DNA of 64,000 nt from Colwellia sp. (GTDB lineage Bacteria; Pseudomonadota; Gammaproteobacteria; Enterobacterales; Alteromonadaceae): assembly GCA_026196955.1 (NCBI GenBank), contig JAPHTO010000117.1:1-64000 (forward strand). Direction: 5' to 3'. This document shows, piece after piece, positions 1-9,547 of this stretch (positions within the stretch are counted from its first letter, which is position 1; the number at the start of each line of letters is the position of its first letter). The notes beneath the pieces are model-generated. The model was not told where the DNA came from, did not search any database, and saw only the letters and a list, made by a program, of their open reading frames with translations. Both the position numbers and the translations under genes were made by a program.

Positions 1-1098
1 CTCAACAGCACTATTAATAGGGCTAAGTGAAGGTACATACCAAACCATAGGAAGAGTACGATATTCAGGGTGCAATGGTAATGCTAGTTTCCAATCAATC
101 GCTAGTTTGTACACTGGCGATTTTTGTGCTGCTTCAATAACAGAATCGGTAATACCATCTTTACGTGCTTGAGCAATAATTGCTGGATCGTTTGGATCTA
201 GGAATACTTCAAGTTGCTTTTCATAAAGATCGGTTTCAGATGGTGTTGAAGCCACCTCTTTGATCTTATCTGCATCATAAAGAATAACGCCCAAGTAACG
301 GATACGACCAACACAAGTTTCAGAACAAACTGTTGGCATACCAGCTTCGATACGTGGGTAACAGAAAATACATTTTTCTGATTTACCTGATTTCCAGTTG
401 TAGTAGATTTTCTTGTACGGACAACCAGAGATACACATTCTCCAACCACGACATTTTTCTTGGTCGATAAGAACGATACCGTCTTCTTCACGCTTATAAA
501 TAGCGCCAGATGGACAAGAAGCCACACATGCAGGGTTTAAACAATGTTCACATAAACGCGGTAAATACATCATGAATGTATTTTCGAATTCACCGTACAT
601 TTGTTTTTGCATGTTATCGAAGTTTTTGTCTTTAGAGCGTTTTTCAAACTCACTACCAAGAATTTCTTCCCAGTTTGGACCCCATTCGATTTTTTCCATA
701 CGCTTACCAGAGATAACAGAGCGCGGACGAGCCGTTGGCTGATGCTTCACTTCTGGCGAAGTATGTAAATGTTGGTAATCATAATCGAACGGTTCATAGT
801 AGTCGTCGATTTCTGGCATATTTGGGTTAGCAAAAATGCTCGCTAATAAGCGGTATTTACCACCAATTTTAGGCTCGATATTGCCGTCGCCTTTGCGAAC
901 CCAACCACCGTTCCATTTGTCTTGGTTTTCCCATTCTTTCGGGTAACCAATACCAGGCTTAGTTTCAACATTGTTGAACCAAGCATATTCAACGCCTTCA
1001 CGAGACGTCCATACGTTTTTACACGTGATTGAACAAGTATGACACCCGATACACTTATCAAGGTTTAGAACCATACCTATTTGAGAACGAATTTTCAT
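1..1098 (-). CDS. narH: Respiratory nitrate reductase beta subunit NarH (3' end cut by window edge)
   Basis: The iron-sulfur electron-transfer subunit of membrane-bound nitrate reductase; it passes electrons from NarI haem to NarG on the cytoplasmic side. The frame is open from the ATG at 1096-1098 to the window edge, giving 366 residues. The cysteine groups run in family order: CIGCHTCSITC near the N-terminus, CEHCLNPACVASC, then CRGWRMCISGC, then CIFC with a later CSETC. The Trp in CRGW replaces a cysteine and is the hallmark of the NarH 3Fe-4S cluster. An AAGGAGT ribosome site precedes the start. It lies 10 bases downstream of narG and is surely co-transcribed; narJ and narI would be expected past position 1. 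The C-terminal part of the protein is not visible. Confidence 0.97.
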   Translation of the reverse strand, partial: MKIRSQIGMVLNLDKCIGCHTCSITCKNVWTSREGVEYAWFNNVETKPGIGYPKEWENQDKWNGGWVRKGDGNIEPKIGGKYRLLASIFANPNMPEIDDYYEPFDYDYQHLHTSPEVKHQPTARPRSVISGKRMEKIEWGPNWEEILGSEFEKRSKDKNFDNMQKQMYGEFENTFMMYLPRLCEHCLNPACVASCPSGAIYKREEDGIVLIDQEKCRGWRMCISGCPYKKIYYNWKSGKSEKCIFCYPRIEAGMPTVCSETCVGRIRYLGVILYDADKIKEVASTPSETDLYEKQLEVFLDPNDPAIIAQARKDGITDSVIEAAQKSPVYKLAIDWKLALPLHPEYRTLPMVWYVPSLSPINSAVE

Positions 1099-1108
1099 GT
1101 TCTACTCC

Positions 1109-4100
1109 TTAAGCTTCATCAGGGTTTGTTGGTAAAGGACGCGGTAATTGTTCAGTGTTGCCAGCTTCATAGCCGTCATCATCTAACCAGTCAATCTTGT
1201 CCATCTTACGGATAACAACCATTTCATCACGGTTACAACCTACAGTACCGTAATAGTTGAAGCCCCATGCTTGCTGTGCATAACCACCAATCATGTGTGT
1301 TGGTTTCATGATGACACGTGTAACTGAGTTATGGTGACCACCACGTGTACCTGTCATTTCTGAGCCAGGAACGTTCACAATACGCTCTTGTGCGTGATAC
1401 ATCATGATCATGCCTTTCATTACACGTTGTGAAACAACTGCACGACAAGCAATTGCACCGTTAGCGTTAAACACTTCAACCCAATCGTTATCTTCAATAC
1501 CTGCTTCAGCGGCATCTTTCTCACTCATCCAAATGATTGGACCACCACGAGAAAGTGTAAGCATCAATAAGTTATCTGAGTAAGTTGAGTGAATACCCCA
1601 TTTTTGATGTGGCGTGATCCAGTTCAATACGATTTCTTTATTGCCGTTTGGCTTAGTATTTTTCACTAAGTCGATAGTTTTAGTATCAACAGGTGGACGG
1701 TAAGACATTAATTGCTCACCAAAGGCTTGCATCCACTTATGATCTTGATAGAACTGCTGACGACCTGTTAGCGTTCTCCATGGCACAAGCTCATGAACGT
1801 TAGTGTAACCTGCGGTGTAACTAACATGCTCATCTTCTAAACCAGACCAAGTTGGTGAAGAAATAATCTTACGCGGTTGTGCTTGAATATCACGGAAGCG
1901 AATCTTCTCTTCTTGCTTAGGTAAGGCTAGGTGAGTATGGTCACGACCCGTAAACTCACTTAATGCAGCCCATGCTTTAACCGCAACGCCACCGTTAGTT
2001 TCTGGTGCGAAGGTTAAAATAGTTTCAGCAGCATCAATGGCTGATTCAATGATTGGACGACCTTCACTGATACCTTCATCAGTGTTTTTGTGGTTTAACT
2101 CACCCAATAACATGATTTCATCATCGGTGTTCCAGTTGATACCTTTACCGCCATTACCTAACTTATCAAGTAGTGGACCTAAAGAAGTAAACTTCTTATA
2201 AGTGTTCGGGTAATCACGTTCAACAACAACCATGTTTGGTGCAGTTTCACCTGGAATTAACTCACATTCGCCTTTTTTCCAGTCTTGCACATCAAATGGC
2301 TGTGCAAGCTCACCTGGGGTGTCGTGTAACATTGGAATAGTAACGAAATCGGTTTCTTCACCTAGGTGACCAACACAAACTTCAGAGAATTTCTTGGCGA
2401 TGCCTTTGTAGATTTCCCAATCTGATTTCGCTTCCCACGCAGGATCAACAGCCGTTGATAATGGGTGAATAAATGGATGCATATCAGAGGTGTTTAAATC
2501 ATCTTTTTCATACCAACACGCGGTAGGTAAGATAATGTCTGAGTACATACACGTTGAAGACATACGGAAATCTAAGGTAGTAACTAGGTCTAATTTACCC
2601 GTAGCACCTTGTTCAACCCATTCAGCTTCTTTTGGTTTTAAACCGCCAATTACGCCGTTATCTTCGTGTAATACACTTTCTCTTTCAGCACCTAAAAGGT
2701 ACTTAAGCATGTATTCATGCCCTTTACCTGAAGAGCCAAGTAAGTTTGAACGCCAGATAAACATGTTACGCGGGAAGTTTTCAGGCGCATCAGGTGCTTC
2801 ACAAGCAAACTTCAAGTTACCTGATTTCAGCTCTTGAACAGCAAAATCTTTTGCTTCCATACCCGCCGCTTTTGCATCTTTAGTAAACTGAAGCGGGTTT
2901 CTGTTAATTTGAGGTGCAGAAGGTAACCAACCCATGCGCTCTGCACGGATGTTGTAATCAAGCTGATGTTCGTCAAAGTCTGCTTTGTTTGCAAGCGGAG
3001 ATAAAACTTCATGCATACTTACTTTTTCATGACGCCACTGTGAAGAGTGGTTGTAGAAGAAAGAAGTACCGTTCATTTGACGTGGTGGACGAGACCAATC
3101 CAAACCAAATGCTAATGGCTGCCAACCTGTTTGTGGACGTAGTTTTTCTTGACCAACATAGTGTGACCAACCGCCACCTGATTGACCAACACAACCACAC
3201 ATCATAACCATATTGATCAGGCCACGATAGTTCATGTCCATGTGATACCAATGGTTCATTGCCGCACCAACGATGATCATGGCTTTACCATGAGTTTTGT
3301 CGGCAGTATCAGCAAATTCACGGGCAACTTTAATGACTTTAGAACGATCTAAGCCAGTAATTTTTTCTTGCCAAGCTGGTGTACCAGGAATGTCTTGGTC
3401 GTAGCTAGAAGCAACGTTACCGCCACCTAAACCACGGTCAATACCATAGTTGGCCATCATTAAATCGTAAACAGTCGCTACTAGATATTCTTTGCCGTCG
3501 GCACCGGTAATGGTCTTAGTTGGCACGTTACGAACTTGAATTTCTTCTTGGTCACAACCTGTCCATGCACTGTTGGTGTTATTAGCAGCAAAGTGAGGGA
3601 AAGCAACGGGTGTTACATCGCCACCAATTTGAGATAATTGAAGTTTTGTTTCCGCGCCTGACTTACCGTCACGCTCTTCAATGTTCCACTTGCCTTTTTC
3701 GCCCCAACGGTAACCGATAGAGCCTTGTGGAGAAACTAGTTCATTTGAATTTTCATCAAAGGCGATAGTTTTCCATTCAGGGTTGTTTTCTTGACCTAAA
3801 TCACCTGCTAAATCACTAGCACGTAAGAAACGTGTTGAGGCGAATGAGTCATCGTCATGTTTTTCTAATACCACTAACATTGGGAAATCGGTATATTGAC
3901 GAACATAACTTGTGAAGTATTCACTTGGGTTTTCTAAGTGGAATTCTTTTAAGATAACATGACCAAAAGCCATGCCTAACGCTGCATCGGTACCCTGTTT
4001 AGGGTTTAACCATTCGTCAGTAAGTTTTGAAACTTCTGCGTAATCTGGTGTAATTGATACCGTTTTAGCACCCTTGTAACGAACTTCTGTGAAGAAATGC

Positions 4101-4891
4101 GCATCAGGTGTACGTGTTTGAGGAATGTTAGAGCCCCAAGCAATGATGTAGTTAGAGTTATACCAGTCAGCAGATTCAGGAACATCAGTTTGCTCACCCC
4201 AAACCATTGGTGATGCTGGTGGTAAATCACAATACCAATCGTAGAAACTTAAACATACGCCACCGATTAGTGACAAGTAACGTGCACCTGCCGCATAAGA
4301 AACCATTGACATTGCCGGAATTGGTGAGAAACCAATAACACGGTCAGGACCAAAAGTTTTCGTGGTGTAAACGTTAGCAGCAGCAATAATTTCGTTCACT
4401 TCATCCCATGAAGAGCGTACGAAACCACCTAAACCACGCTTAGATTTGTATGATTTAGTTTTTGCTTCATCAGAAACAATTGAGCCCCATGCATCAACTG
4501 GATCCATGGTTGCACGAGCTGCACGCCATAATTTTAATAACGGCTTACGTACTTTAGGATACTTAAGACGGTTAGCACTGTATAAGTACCATGAGTAACT
4601 TGCACCACGAGGACAGCCGCGTGGTTCATGGTTAGGTAAGTCAGGGCGAGTACGTGGGTAATCAGTTTGCTGGGTTTCCCAAGTCACTAAACCATTTTTA
4701 ACGTAAATTTTCCAAGAACAAGAACCTGTACAGTTTACCCCGTGGGTAGAACGTACGATTTTGTCGTGTTGCCAGCGTTGACGATAGCTGTTTTCCCATT
4801 CACGACTTTCATTGGTGGTATCACCATGACCATCGCTGAATTCGCCAGTTTTCTTTTTAAGAAACTGTAGGCGATCAAGAAAGTTACTCAT
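1109..4891 (-). CDS. narG: Respiratory nitrate reductase alpha subunit NarG
   Basis: The molybdenum bis-MGD catalytic subunit that reduces nitrate to nitrite in anaerobic respiration. At 1260 residues it matches the usual NarG length. The N-terminal segment HGVNCTGSCSW, with a later CPRG, gives the His/Cys ligands of the FS0 4Fe-4S cluster, the NarG-type variant in which His replaces the first Cys. The stretch YDWYCDLPPASP near residues 218-229 is the region that supplies the Asp ligand to Mo in this family. No twin-arginine signal is obvious, as expected for the cytoplasm-facing enzyme. It is followed 10 bases later by narH and preceded by a 191-base gap with its own FNR-like site, so it may be expressed both from narK and from a separate promoter. 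Confidence 0.98.
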   Translation of the reverse strand: MSNFLDRLQFLKKKTGEFSDGHGDTTNESREWENSYRQRWQHDKIVRSTHGVNCTGSCSWKIYVKNGLVTWETQQTDYPRTRPDLPNHEPRGCPRGASYSWYLYSANRLKYPKVRKPLLKLWRAARATMDPVDAWGSIVSDEAKTKSYKSKRGLGGFVRSSWDEVNEIIAAANVYTTKTFGPDRVIGFSPIPAMSMVSYAAGARYLSLIGGVCLSFYDWYCDLPPASPMVWGEQTDVPESADWYNSNYIIAWGSNIPQTRTPDAHFFTEVRYKGAKTVSITPDYAEVSKLTDEWLNPKQGTDAALGMAFGHVILKEFHLENPSEYFTSYVRQYTDFPMLVVLEKHDDDSFASTRFLRASDLAGDLGQENNPEWKTIAFDENSNELVSPQGSIGYRWGEKGKWNIEERDGKSGAETKLQLSQIGGDVTPVAFPHFAANNTNSAWTGCDQEEIQVRNVPTKTITGADGKEYLVATVYDLMMANYGIDRGLGGGNVASSYDQDIPGTPAWQEKITGLDRSKVIKVAREFADTADKTHGKAMIIVGAAMNHWYHMDMNYRGLINMVMMCGCVGQSGGGWSHYVGQEKLRPQTGWQPLAFGLDWSRPPRQMNGTSFFYNHSSQWRHEKVSMHEVLSPLANKADFDEHQLDYNIRAERMGWLPSAPQINRNPLQFTKDAKAAGMEAKDFAVQELKSGNLKFACEAPDAPENFPRNMFIWRSNLLGSSGKGHEYMLKYLLGAERESVLHEDNGVIGGLKPKEAEWVEQGATGKLDLVTTLDFRMSSTCMYSDIILPTACWYEKDDLNTSDMHPFIHPLSTAVDPAWEAKSDWEIYKGIAKKFSEVCVGHLGEETDFVTIPMLHDTPGELAQPFDVQDWKKGECELIPGETAPNMVVVERDYPNTYKKFTSLGPLLDKLGNGGKGINWNTDDEIMLLGELNHKNTDEGISEGRPIIESAIDAAETILTFAPETNGGVAVKAWAALSEFTGRDHTHLALPKQEEKIRFRDIQAQPRKIISSPTWSGLEDEHVSYTAGYTNVHELVPWRTLTGRQQFYQDHKWMQAFGEQLMSYRPPVDTKTIDLVKNTKPNGNKEIVLNWITPHQKWGIHSTYSDNLLMLTLSRGGPIIWMSEKDAAEAGIEDNDWVEVFNANGAIACRAVVSQRVMKGMIMMYHAQERIVNVPGSEMTGTRGGHHNSVTRVIMKPTHMIGGYAQQAWGFNYYGTVGCNRDEMVVIRKMDKIDWLDDDGYEAGNTEQLPRPLPTNPDEA

Positions 4892-5017
4892 CTTTTTTCT
4901 CCGTTGAAGTGATATGTTAGCTATTTTTATAAGGTACTCATTAGCTTAAATAACACCGATTATTAAATTTTTGATTTTAATGTGTTGGCAAGTATAGCTT
5001 GTCAACGCAAAAGAGAG

Positions 5018-5031
5018 CTGATTTATATCAA
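5018..5031 (-). promoter_or_regulatory. FNR-like site upstream of narG
   Basis: CTGATTTATATCAA matches the FNR consensus TTGAT-N4-ATCAA at 9 of 10 defined positions. It is centred about 133 bases upstream of the narG start and lies in the narK-narG gap, so it could drive narGHJI independently of narK. A heptamer TACTCAT, matching the NarL consensus TACYNMT, lies nearer the gene at 4935-4941 but may be chance. No promoter was demonstrated. Confidence 0.55.
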
Positions 5032-5082
5032 CTCCCTTGAAATAACCCTATTTATTTTGAGGAATTAACCTTAAATAGAACA

Positions 5083-6687
5083 TTATGGGTTATGGTATTC
5101 TGCACTGCTACGTAAGTAGTACCAGCGGTTAAGTACAATACACACTGCGTAGAAAACTGCGAAGCCGTATAGTGCATTTTCAGGTGTAGTTAGCTTGATT
5201 TGTTCACCTAATACTTTAGGGATAATGAACGCACCGTAAGCGGCTACTGCTGAAGTCCAACCTAATACCGGGCCTGCTTGCTCTTTATCAAATACCATTG
5301 AAATAGTACGGAATGTTGAACCATTACCAATACCAGTAGCAGCAAATAATATTAGGAATAACACTAAGAATTCAACAAAGTAGTCTTGTGGTGTGGCAGA
5401 GGCATAAGCTAGCTTCATGTAATGCGCTACACCTACAGCACTAGCAACCATCACAATCGCACAAATTTCAGTAACACGTGCGCCACCTACTTTATCAGAA
5501 ATCCAACCACCTACAGGGCGAATAAGTGCGCCAATGAATGGTCCCATCCAAGCATACATTAATGCACTTGGGCCAGCAGGGTTAGCTATATCATGATTCA
5601 TTACGCCATCAACCATTACATGTTGATAACCGAAAATTACTTTAATAGATAAACCAAAACCTGCAGCAAAACCAATGAAAGAACCGAACGTCATGGTATA
5701 GATAATACTCATTATCCAAGTATGCTTGTTATCAAAGATTTTATATTGACGGTTTAAGTTTTCTTTAATTTGACCTGGAAGCAATTTAAGTAAAAATACT
5801 GTCATCGCAATAACGATAGGCAATACAATCCACTTGCTAATACCAAAGCCTGAGCCACCTACTTTTTCTGGAAGCATTAACCAAAGGCCGAAAATAGCAG
5901 AAATAAAACCAATAGCTAACATACCAGAAACAATTGAGAATGAACCGATAGGGCTTGGTAAATCAGGCGTAACATGTGAGGCTTTGATGTTATTCATGCC
6001 CATCCAACCAACAACGGCTAATGGAATTAAGAATAATAACCAGATGTAACCAGCGTTATGAATCCATGCATCAGTACCTGCTGGAATTTTACCAATTAGT
6101 GTACCTGAAGTTGTTACAAGCTCCATTGGCTCGCCACCGAATAAACCAAAAGTCATTGCTAATGGCACAAGAATTTGCATGGTTGTAACACCAAAGTTAC
6201 CTAAACCAGCGTTTAAGCCTAATGCTAAACCTTGTTGTTTTTTCGGGAAGAAGAAAGAGATATTTGACATTGATGAGGCGAAGTTACCACCACCAAAACC
6301 AGATAAAAGCGCAAGAACTTGGAAAACCCAAAGAGGTGTGTTTTTATCTTGTAAAGCAATACCAGCACCGATGGCAGGTATCATTAATAACGCGGTGGTG
6401 AAAACAATGGTGTTTCTGCCGCCAGCTAAGCGAATGAAGAAGGAGCTGGGGATACGTAAAGTCGCCCCTGTCAAACCTGCTACCGCCATTAAGGTAAATA
6501 ATTCAGATTTAGCAAATGGGAAACCTAAGTTAAGCATTTGAATAGTGATGATACCCCAGTAAAGCCATACTGCGAAACCACATAAAAGGCTTGGGATTGA
6601 GATCCAAAGGTTGCGATTAGCGACCTTTTTACCTGTACTTTCCCAAAACTGGGCGTCTTCTACGTCCCATTTTTGAATGTCAGACAT
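5083..6687 (-). CDS. narK: Nitrate/nitrite transporter, NarK type
   Basis: A major facilitator of the nitrate/nitrite porter family with about 12 membrane segments. It imports nitrate and/or exports nitrite for the NarGHI reductase. At 534 residues it is longer than the 10610-11881 paralogue. The segment GLNAGLGNFGVTT is the first nitrate signature of the family, and the second half carries a matching Gly/Ala-rich helix with YGAFIIPK. It is the first gene of the nar operon, 191 bases upstream of narG on the same strand, and its own upstream region carries the strongest FNR and NarL-like sites of the locus. The direction of transport (uniport, symport or antiport) cannot be told from sequence alone. 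Confidence 0.94.
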   Translation of the reverse strand: MSDIQKWDVEDAQFWESTGKKVANRNLWISIPSLLCGFAVWLYWGIITIQMLNLGFPFAKSELFTLMAVAGLTGATLRIPSSFFIRLAGGRNTIVFTTALLMIPAIGAGIALQDKNTPLWVFQVLALLSGFGGGNFASSMSNISFFFPKKQQGLALGLNAGLGNFGVTTMQILVPLAMTFGLFGGEPMELVTTSGTLIGKIPAGTDAWIHNAGYIWLLFLIPLAVVGWMGMNNIKASHVTPDLPSPIGSFSIVSGMLAIGFISAIFGLWLMLPEKVGGSGFGISKWIVLPIVIAMTVFLLKLLPGQIKENLNRQYKIFDNKHTWIMSIIYTMTFGSFIGFAAGFGLSIKVIFGYQHVMVDGVMNHDIANPAGPSALMYAWMGPFIGALIRPVGGWISDKVGGARVTEICAIVMVASAVGVAHYMKLAYASATPQDYFVEFLVLFLILFAATGIGNGSTFRTISMVFDKEQAGPVLGWTSAVAAYGAFIIPKVLGEQIKLTTPENALYGFAVFYAVCIVLNRWYYLRSSAEYHNP

Positions 6688-6789
6688 TGTCTACTCCAAT
6701 TATTCAGTTGTATAAAGTTGTAAAATTGTTTTTCTTGCATGTTAAATCTTTTATCGAGGCTAAAATAACAATGGCTTGATTAACAGTAG

Positions 6790-6803
6790 TTGATCTGGAT
6801 CAA
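6790..6803. promoter_or_regulatory. Perfect FNR box upstream of narK
   Basis: TTGATCTGGATCAA is an exact match to the FNR/Anr consensus TTGAT-N4-ATCAA. Its centre lies about 110 bases upstream of the narK start codon. Anaerobic activation of narK is the natural reading. Confidence 0.85.
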
Positions 6804-6822
6804 GCTGCCATAGCCTTATACA

Positions 6823-6858
6823 GGTAGTACACCTGACTACTACCACCAAGGTAGTAGT
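6823..6858. promoter_or_regulatory. NarL-like heptamer cluster and 9-bp inverted repeat
   Basis: ACTACTACC (6836-6844) and GGTAGTAGT (6850-6858) form a perfect 9-bp inverted repeat with a 5-base spacer. Read as NarL heptamers, TACCACC-AA-GGTAGTA (6841-6856) has the 7-2-7 arrangement, with each half matching TACYNMT at 6 of 7 positions. A further GGTAGTAC copy is at 6823-6830. The group sits about 50 bases upstream of the FNR box, as expected for an activator of narK, and the regulator is encoded next door (narL). Confidence 0.6.
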
Positions 6859-7037
6859 TATGGTTTGCTCTATCTTTATGTTTTTTAATGGCTTTACTTT
6901 TTATGTGGCGCTTTGGAATCTGAAAACTAATACCCCGACTATTTGGTGGTAGTTATAAAGGTTTTGGTATTTTTGAACGAATTTAAGTATGCTGACGCCA
7001 TCGACTTAAAATGCAGTAGCAAGATTGCTTTGACAAA

Positions 7038-8825
7038 ATGAAAATAGCCCCCAGTTCAATTGATTTATCTGAATCTAGTTCCTCACTGATTGCTCGAGTA
7101 GGGCAGGTAATGGCAGTCATTATTACTTTAGGTTTAGTCAGTATGATTTCATCGATGTTAGTCACTGAAAGCCTCAATGGTGATGCCGCACAAATTAACA
7201 AAGCGGGGGCATTGAGAATGCAAGCAGTGCGCATATCTAGAGCATATTTTGTTGATCAAAGCCCGACAAAAGAACAGGTTAGAAAGGAAATACATACTTT
7301 TAATTTACACCTAACCAGTTTATTTCATGGCAAGCAACTTACCGATGAGCAAGACACGATTGTTGGTAAACAATATGAAAAAATTTTGTCGCTGTGGCAA
7401 CAAGTTAACAGTAAAAGCATGTCAACTAAACAGCTAAGCGAAGAACAACTTGCTGAGCTAGTACACTCTTATGATCGTTTTGTTGACAAGTTAGATGAGC
7501 TTGTTGATTTGTTACAGCTTGAGTCTGAGAAAAAATTAAGTTTTTTGCGATTAATTCAAGGCATTACCTTATTACTGGTTATAGCTGTTGCTAGCTTTGT
7601 ATTGATTAAACTAAATCGCATTTTAATCGTACCGTTAAAACAATTGGTCAATGTTGCTGAACAGGCGGGTAAAGGCAATTTCGAGTTGAAAGCGAGTTAT
7701 AACAAAAATGATGAGTTAGGTGTGCTAGCACAAACGATCAACCAAATGTCAGACGAGCTGAAACTTACTTATCAAGAATTTGAACAACGTGTTGATAATA
7801 AAACTCAGCAGTTAAGCCGTACCAATCAATCCCTCGATGTCTTGTATAGAGCAGCGCGAAATTTGGCGGGGTATACCTTGTCGGAGCAAGACAGTGCAAG
7901 TTATCAAATTGATCATCAAATTATTGATGAATTAGTACAGGTACTGGGCTTTGGTAAAATTAAAATAGAAGTTAATGACAGTAAGCAAAATAATCTCATT
8001 ATTGATGTCTATGTTAATAATATTATTGATAATATTTGCTTTAATTATCATAAGTTTCCGTTGGAAAAACAAAACCGATTATTCGGCTATCTCATTTGGG
8101 AAATCCCTAAAGGTAAGCAGGTGCATGATTGGCAGCAACAAATATTGCAAGCAATGGCTGATATTATTGCTACCGCGATAGAGCTAGATCAAAAGCGTAC
8201 CAGTGAAAATCGCCTAGTTATTGTTGAGGAGCGGGCGGTTATTGCTCGTGAGCTTCATGATTCTTTGGCTCAGTCGTTATCATATTTAAAAGTACAAATG
8301 AGCTTATTGACCCGTAAAATGCAAAAGAATTTGCCACAAGCGCAAGTGGAAGAAACTATAGAAGATATTAAAGAAGGTTTAAATAGTGCTTATTTACAGT
8401 TAAGAGAGCTGCTCACCACCTTTAGATTAAAACTTGATGATCCAGCGATAAAAAATTCTCTGCAAAGCACGGTGACTGAGTTTAGTGCTAAATGTCAGTA
8501 TAATATAGAGTTTACTTATCAGTTACCTCAAAATTACCTAAGCGCCAATCAAGAAATCCATTTACTGCAAATAGTACGTGAAGCCTTATCTAATATTCAT
8601 CGTCATGCCAATGCCAGCAAAGCGGGCATTTCTATCTTGCTAGATGATGATAAAGTGAAAGTGCAAATTTGGGATAATGGTGCAGGTTTGTCAGAGAGTC
8701 ATAATGAGCAGGGACATTTAGGCATAGGTATTATGCAAGAGCGTGCTAAATCATTAAATGCTGCTCTTTATGTTGAGGCAAGAGCAGAGCAAGGGACCTT
8801 AGTTCGCTTTGAGTTCAATCATTAA
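7038..8825 (+). CDS. narX: Nitrate/nitrite sensor histidine kinase NarX-like
   Basis: Membrane sensor kinase predicted to detect nitrate in the periplasm and phosphorylate the adjacent NarL. Order of parts: TM1 near residues 27-48; a periplasmic helical sensor with the P-box-like segment INKAGALRMQAVRI near 52-66; TM2 near 173-192; HAMP; a weakly conserved GAF-like linker; then a HisKA_3 dimerisation domain with phospho-acceptor His407 in ARELHDSLAQ; and a C-terminal ATPase with WDNGAGL and GIGIMQERA. The 595 residues match NarX/NarQ. It lies 45 bases upstream of narL. The name narX rather than narQ is chosen because it is paired with the regulator and the nar operon; sequence alone does not separate them. 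Confidence 0.9.
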   Translation: MKIAPSSIDLSESSSSLIARVGQVMAVIITLGLVSMISSMLVTESLNGDAAQINKAGALRMQAVRISRAYFVDQSPTKEQVRKEIHTFNLHLTSLFHGKQLTDEQDTIVGKQYEKILSLWQQVNSKSMSTKQLSEEQLAELVHSYDRFVDKLDELVDLLQLESEKKLSFLRLIQGITLLLVIAVASFVLIKLNRILIVPLKQLVNVAEQAGKGNFELKASYNKNDELGVLAQTINQMSDELKLTYQEFEQRVDNKTQQLSRTNQSLDVLYRAARNLAGYTLSEQDSASYQIDHQIIDELVQVLGFGKIKIEVNDSKQNNLIIDVYVNNIIDNICFNYHKFPLEKQNRLFGYLIWEIPKGKQVHDWQQQILQAMADIIATAIELDQKRTSENRLVIVEERAVIARELHDSLAQSLSYLKVQMSLLTRKMQKNLPQAQVEETIEDIKEGLNSAYLQLRELLTTFRLKLDDPAIKNSLQSTVTEFSAKCQYNIEFTYQLPQNYLSANQEIHLLQIVREALSNIHRHANASKAGISILLDDDKVKVQIWDNGAGLSESHNEQGHLGIGIMQERAKSLNAALYVEARAEQGTLVRFEFNH

Positions 8826-8870
8826 TAAATTCGAGAGTAGTATCTCGAGTAAAGAGTGAAGTAAAAAGAT

Positions 8871-9509
8871 ATGAATAAAAAGAATATTTTATTAGTTGAT
8901 GATCATCCTATGTTGCGTAAGGGAGTCGCGCAGCTTATTTCACTAGAAGATAATCTCAATGTGATAGGAGAGGTCAGCTCAGGTGATGAAGCCATTACTT
9001 TTGCCGTTGAACATACGCCGGACTTAATTTTACTTGATCTGAATATGAAAGGTTTAAGCGGCATTGAAACGTTAAGTGCTCTAAAACGGGCTAATATTGA
9101 AGCTAAAGTGGTGATATTTAGTGTTTCTGATAGTGAAACGGATGTTTTACAAGCATTAAAATTTAATGCCGATGGCTATTTATTAAAAGACAGTGAGCCT
9201 GAAGCATTAATTGAAAAAATAAACCACGCTATATCAGGAGAGTTTGTTATTAGTGAGCCTTTAACGCAAATTTTAGCAAAATCTCTTAGGCCACAAAGTA
9301 AAGTTAATGCTATCGATAGCTTAACGCAGCGAGAAATAGAAAACCTAAAGTTAATTGCTAGTGGAAAAAGCAATAAAGAAATAGCACGAAAACTAGGTAT
9401 TACTGAAGCGACAGTGAAAGTACACAATAAAAACTTGTTTAAAAAACTAGGATTAAAAAGCCGTGTAGAAGCCGCTATGTGGGCTGTAGAGCACAAAGTA
9501 AGTTACTAA
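8871..9509 (+). CDS. narL: Nitrate/nitrite response regulator NarL/NarP family
   Basis: A two-domain response regulator of 212 residues. The receiver begins ILLVDDHPMLRKG and carries the phospho-acceptor Asp56 in LILLDLNMKG, with the conserved Lys in YLLKDSEPE. The C-terminal GerE-type helix-turn-helix reads LTQREIENLKLIASGKSNKEIA and then ATVKVHNKNL. The cognate kinase is immediately upstream. Expected targets are the TACTACC/GGTAGTA heptamers upstream of narK. NarP is an equally good name on sequence alone. Confidence 0.9.
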   Translation: MNKKNILLVDDHPMLRKGVAQLISLEDNLNVIGEVSSGDEAITFAVEHTPDLILLDLNMKGLSGIETLSALKRANIEAKVVIFSVSDSETDVLQALKFNADGYLLKDSEPEALIEKINHAISGEFVISEPLTQILAKSLRPQSKVNAIDSLTQREIENLKLIASGKSNKEIARKLGITEATVKVHNKNLFKKLGLKSRVEAAMWAVEHKVSY

Positions 9510-9547
9510 CTAATTGGCATAAGTATCGGAATTTGGTGCAAAATTTT

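Larger units (their letters stand above)
6688..7037. promoter_or_regulatory. Divergent narK / narX control region
   Basis: This 350-base gap separates the divergent narK and narX genes. It holds the FNR box at 6790-6803 and the NarL-like repeats at 6823-6858, both listed separately. A candidate minus-strand -10 element TATTTT lies at 6762-6767, placing the FNR box about 40 bases upstream of a start near 6757, the class II geometry. A weaker GGTAGTT copy occurs near 6946. No clear promoter was picked out for narX. Confidence 0.6.

Noticed and set aside
4935-4941. Single NarL heptamer TACTCAT before narG
   Set aside because: One unpaired 7-base degenerate match is expected by chance.
6983-7234. 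83-codon minus-strand frame
   Set aside because: It overlaps the narX start antisense and has no support.
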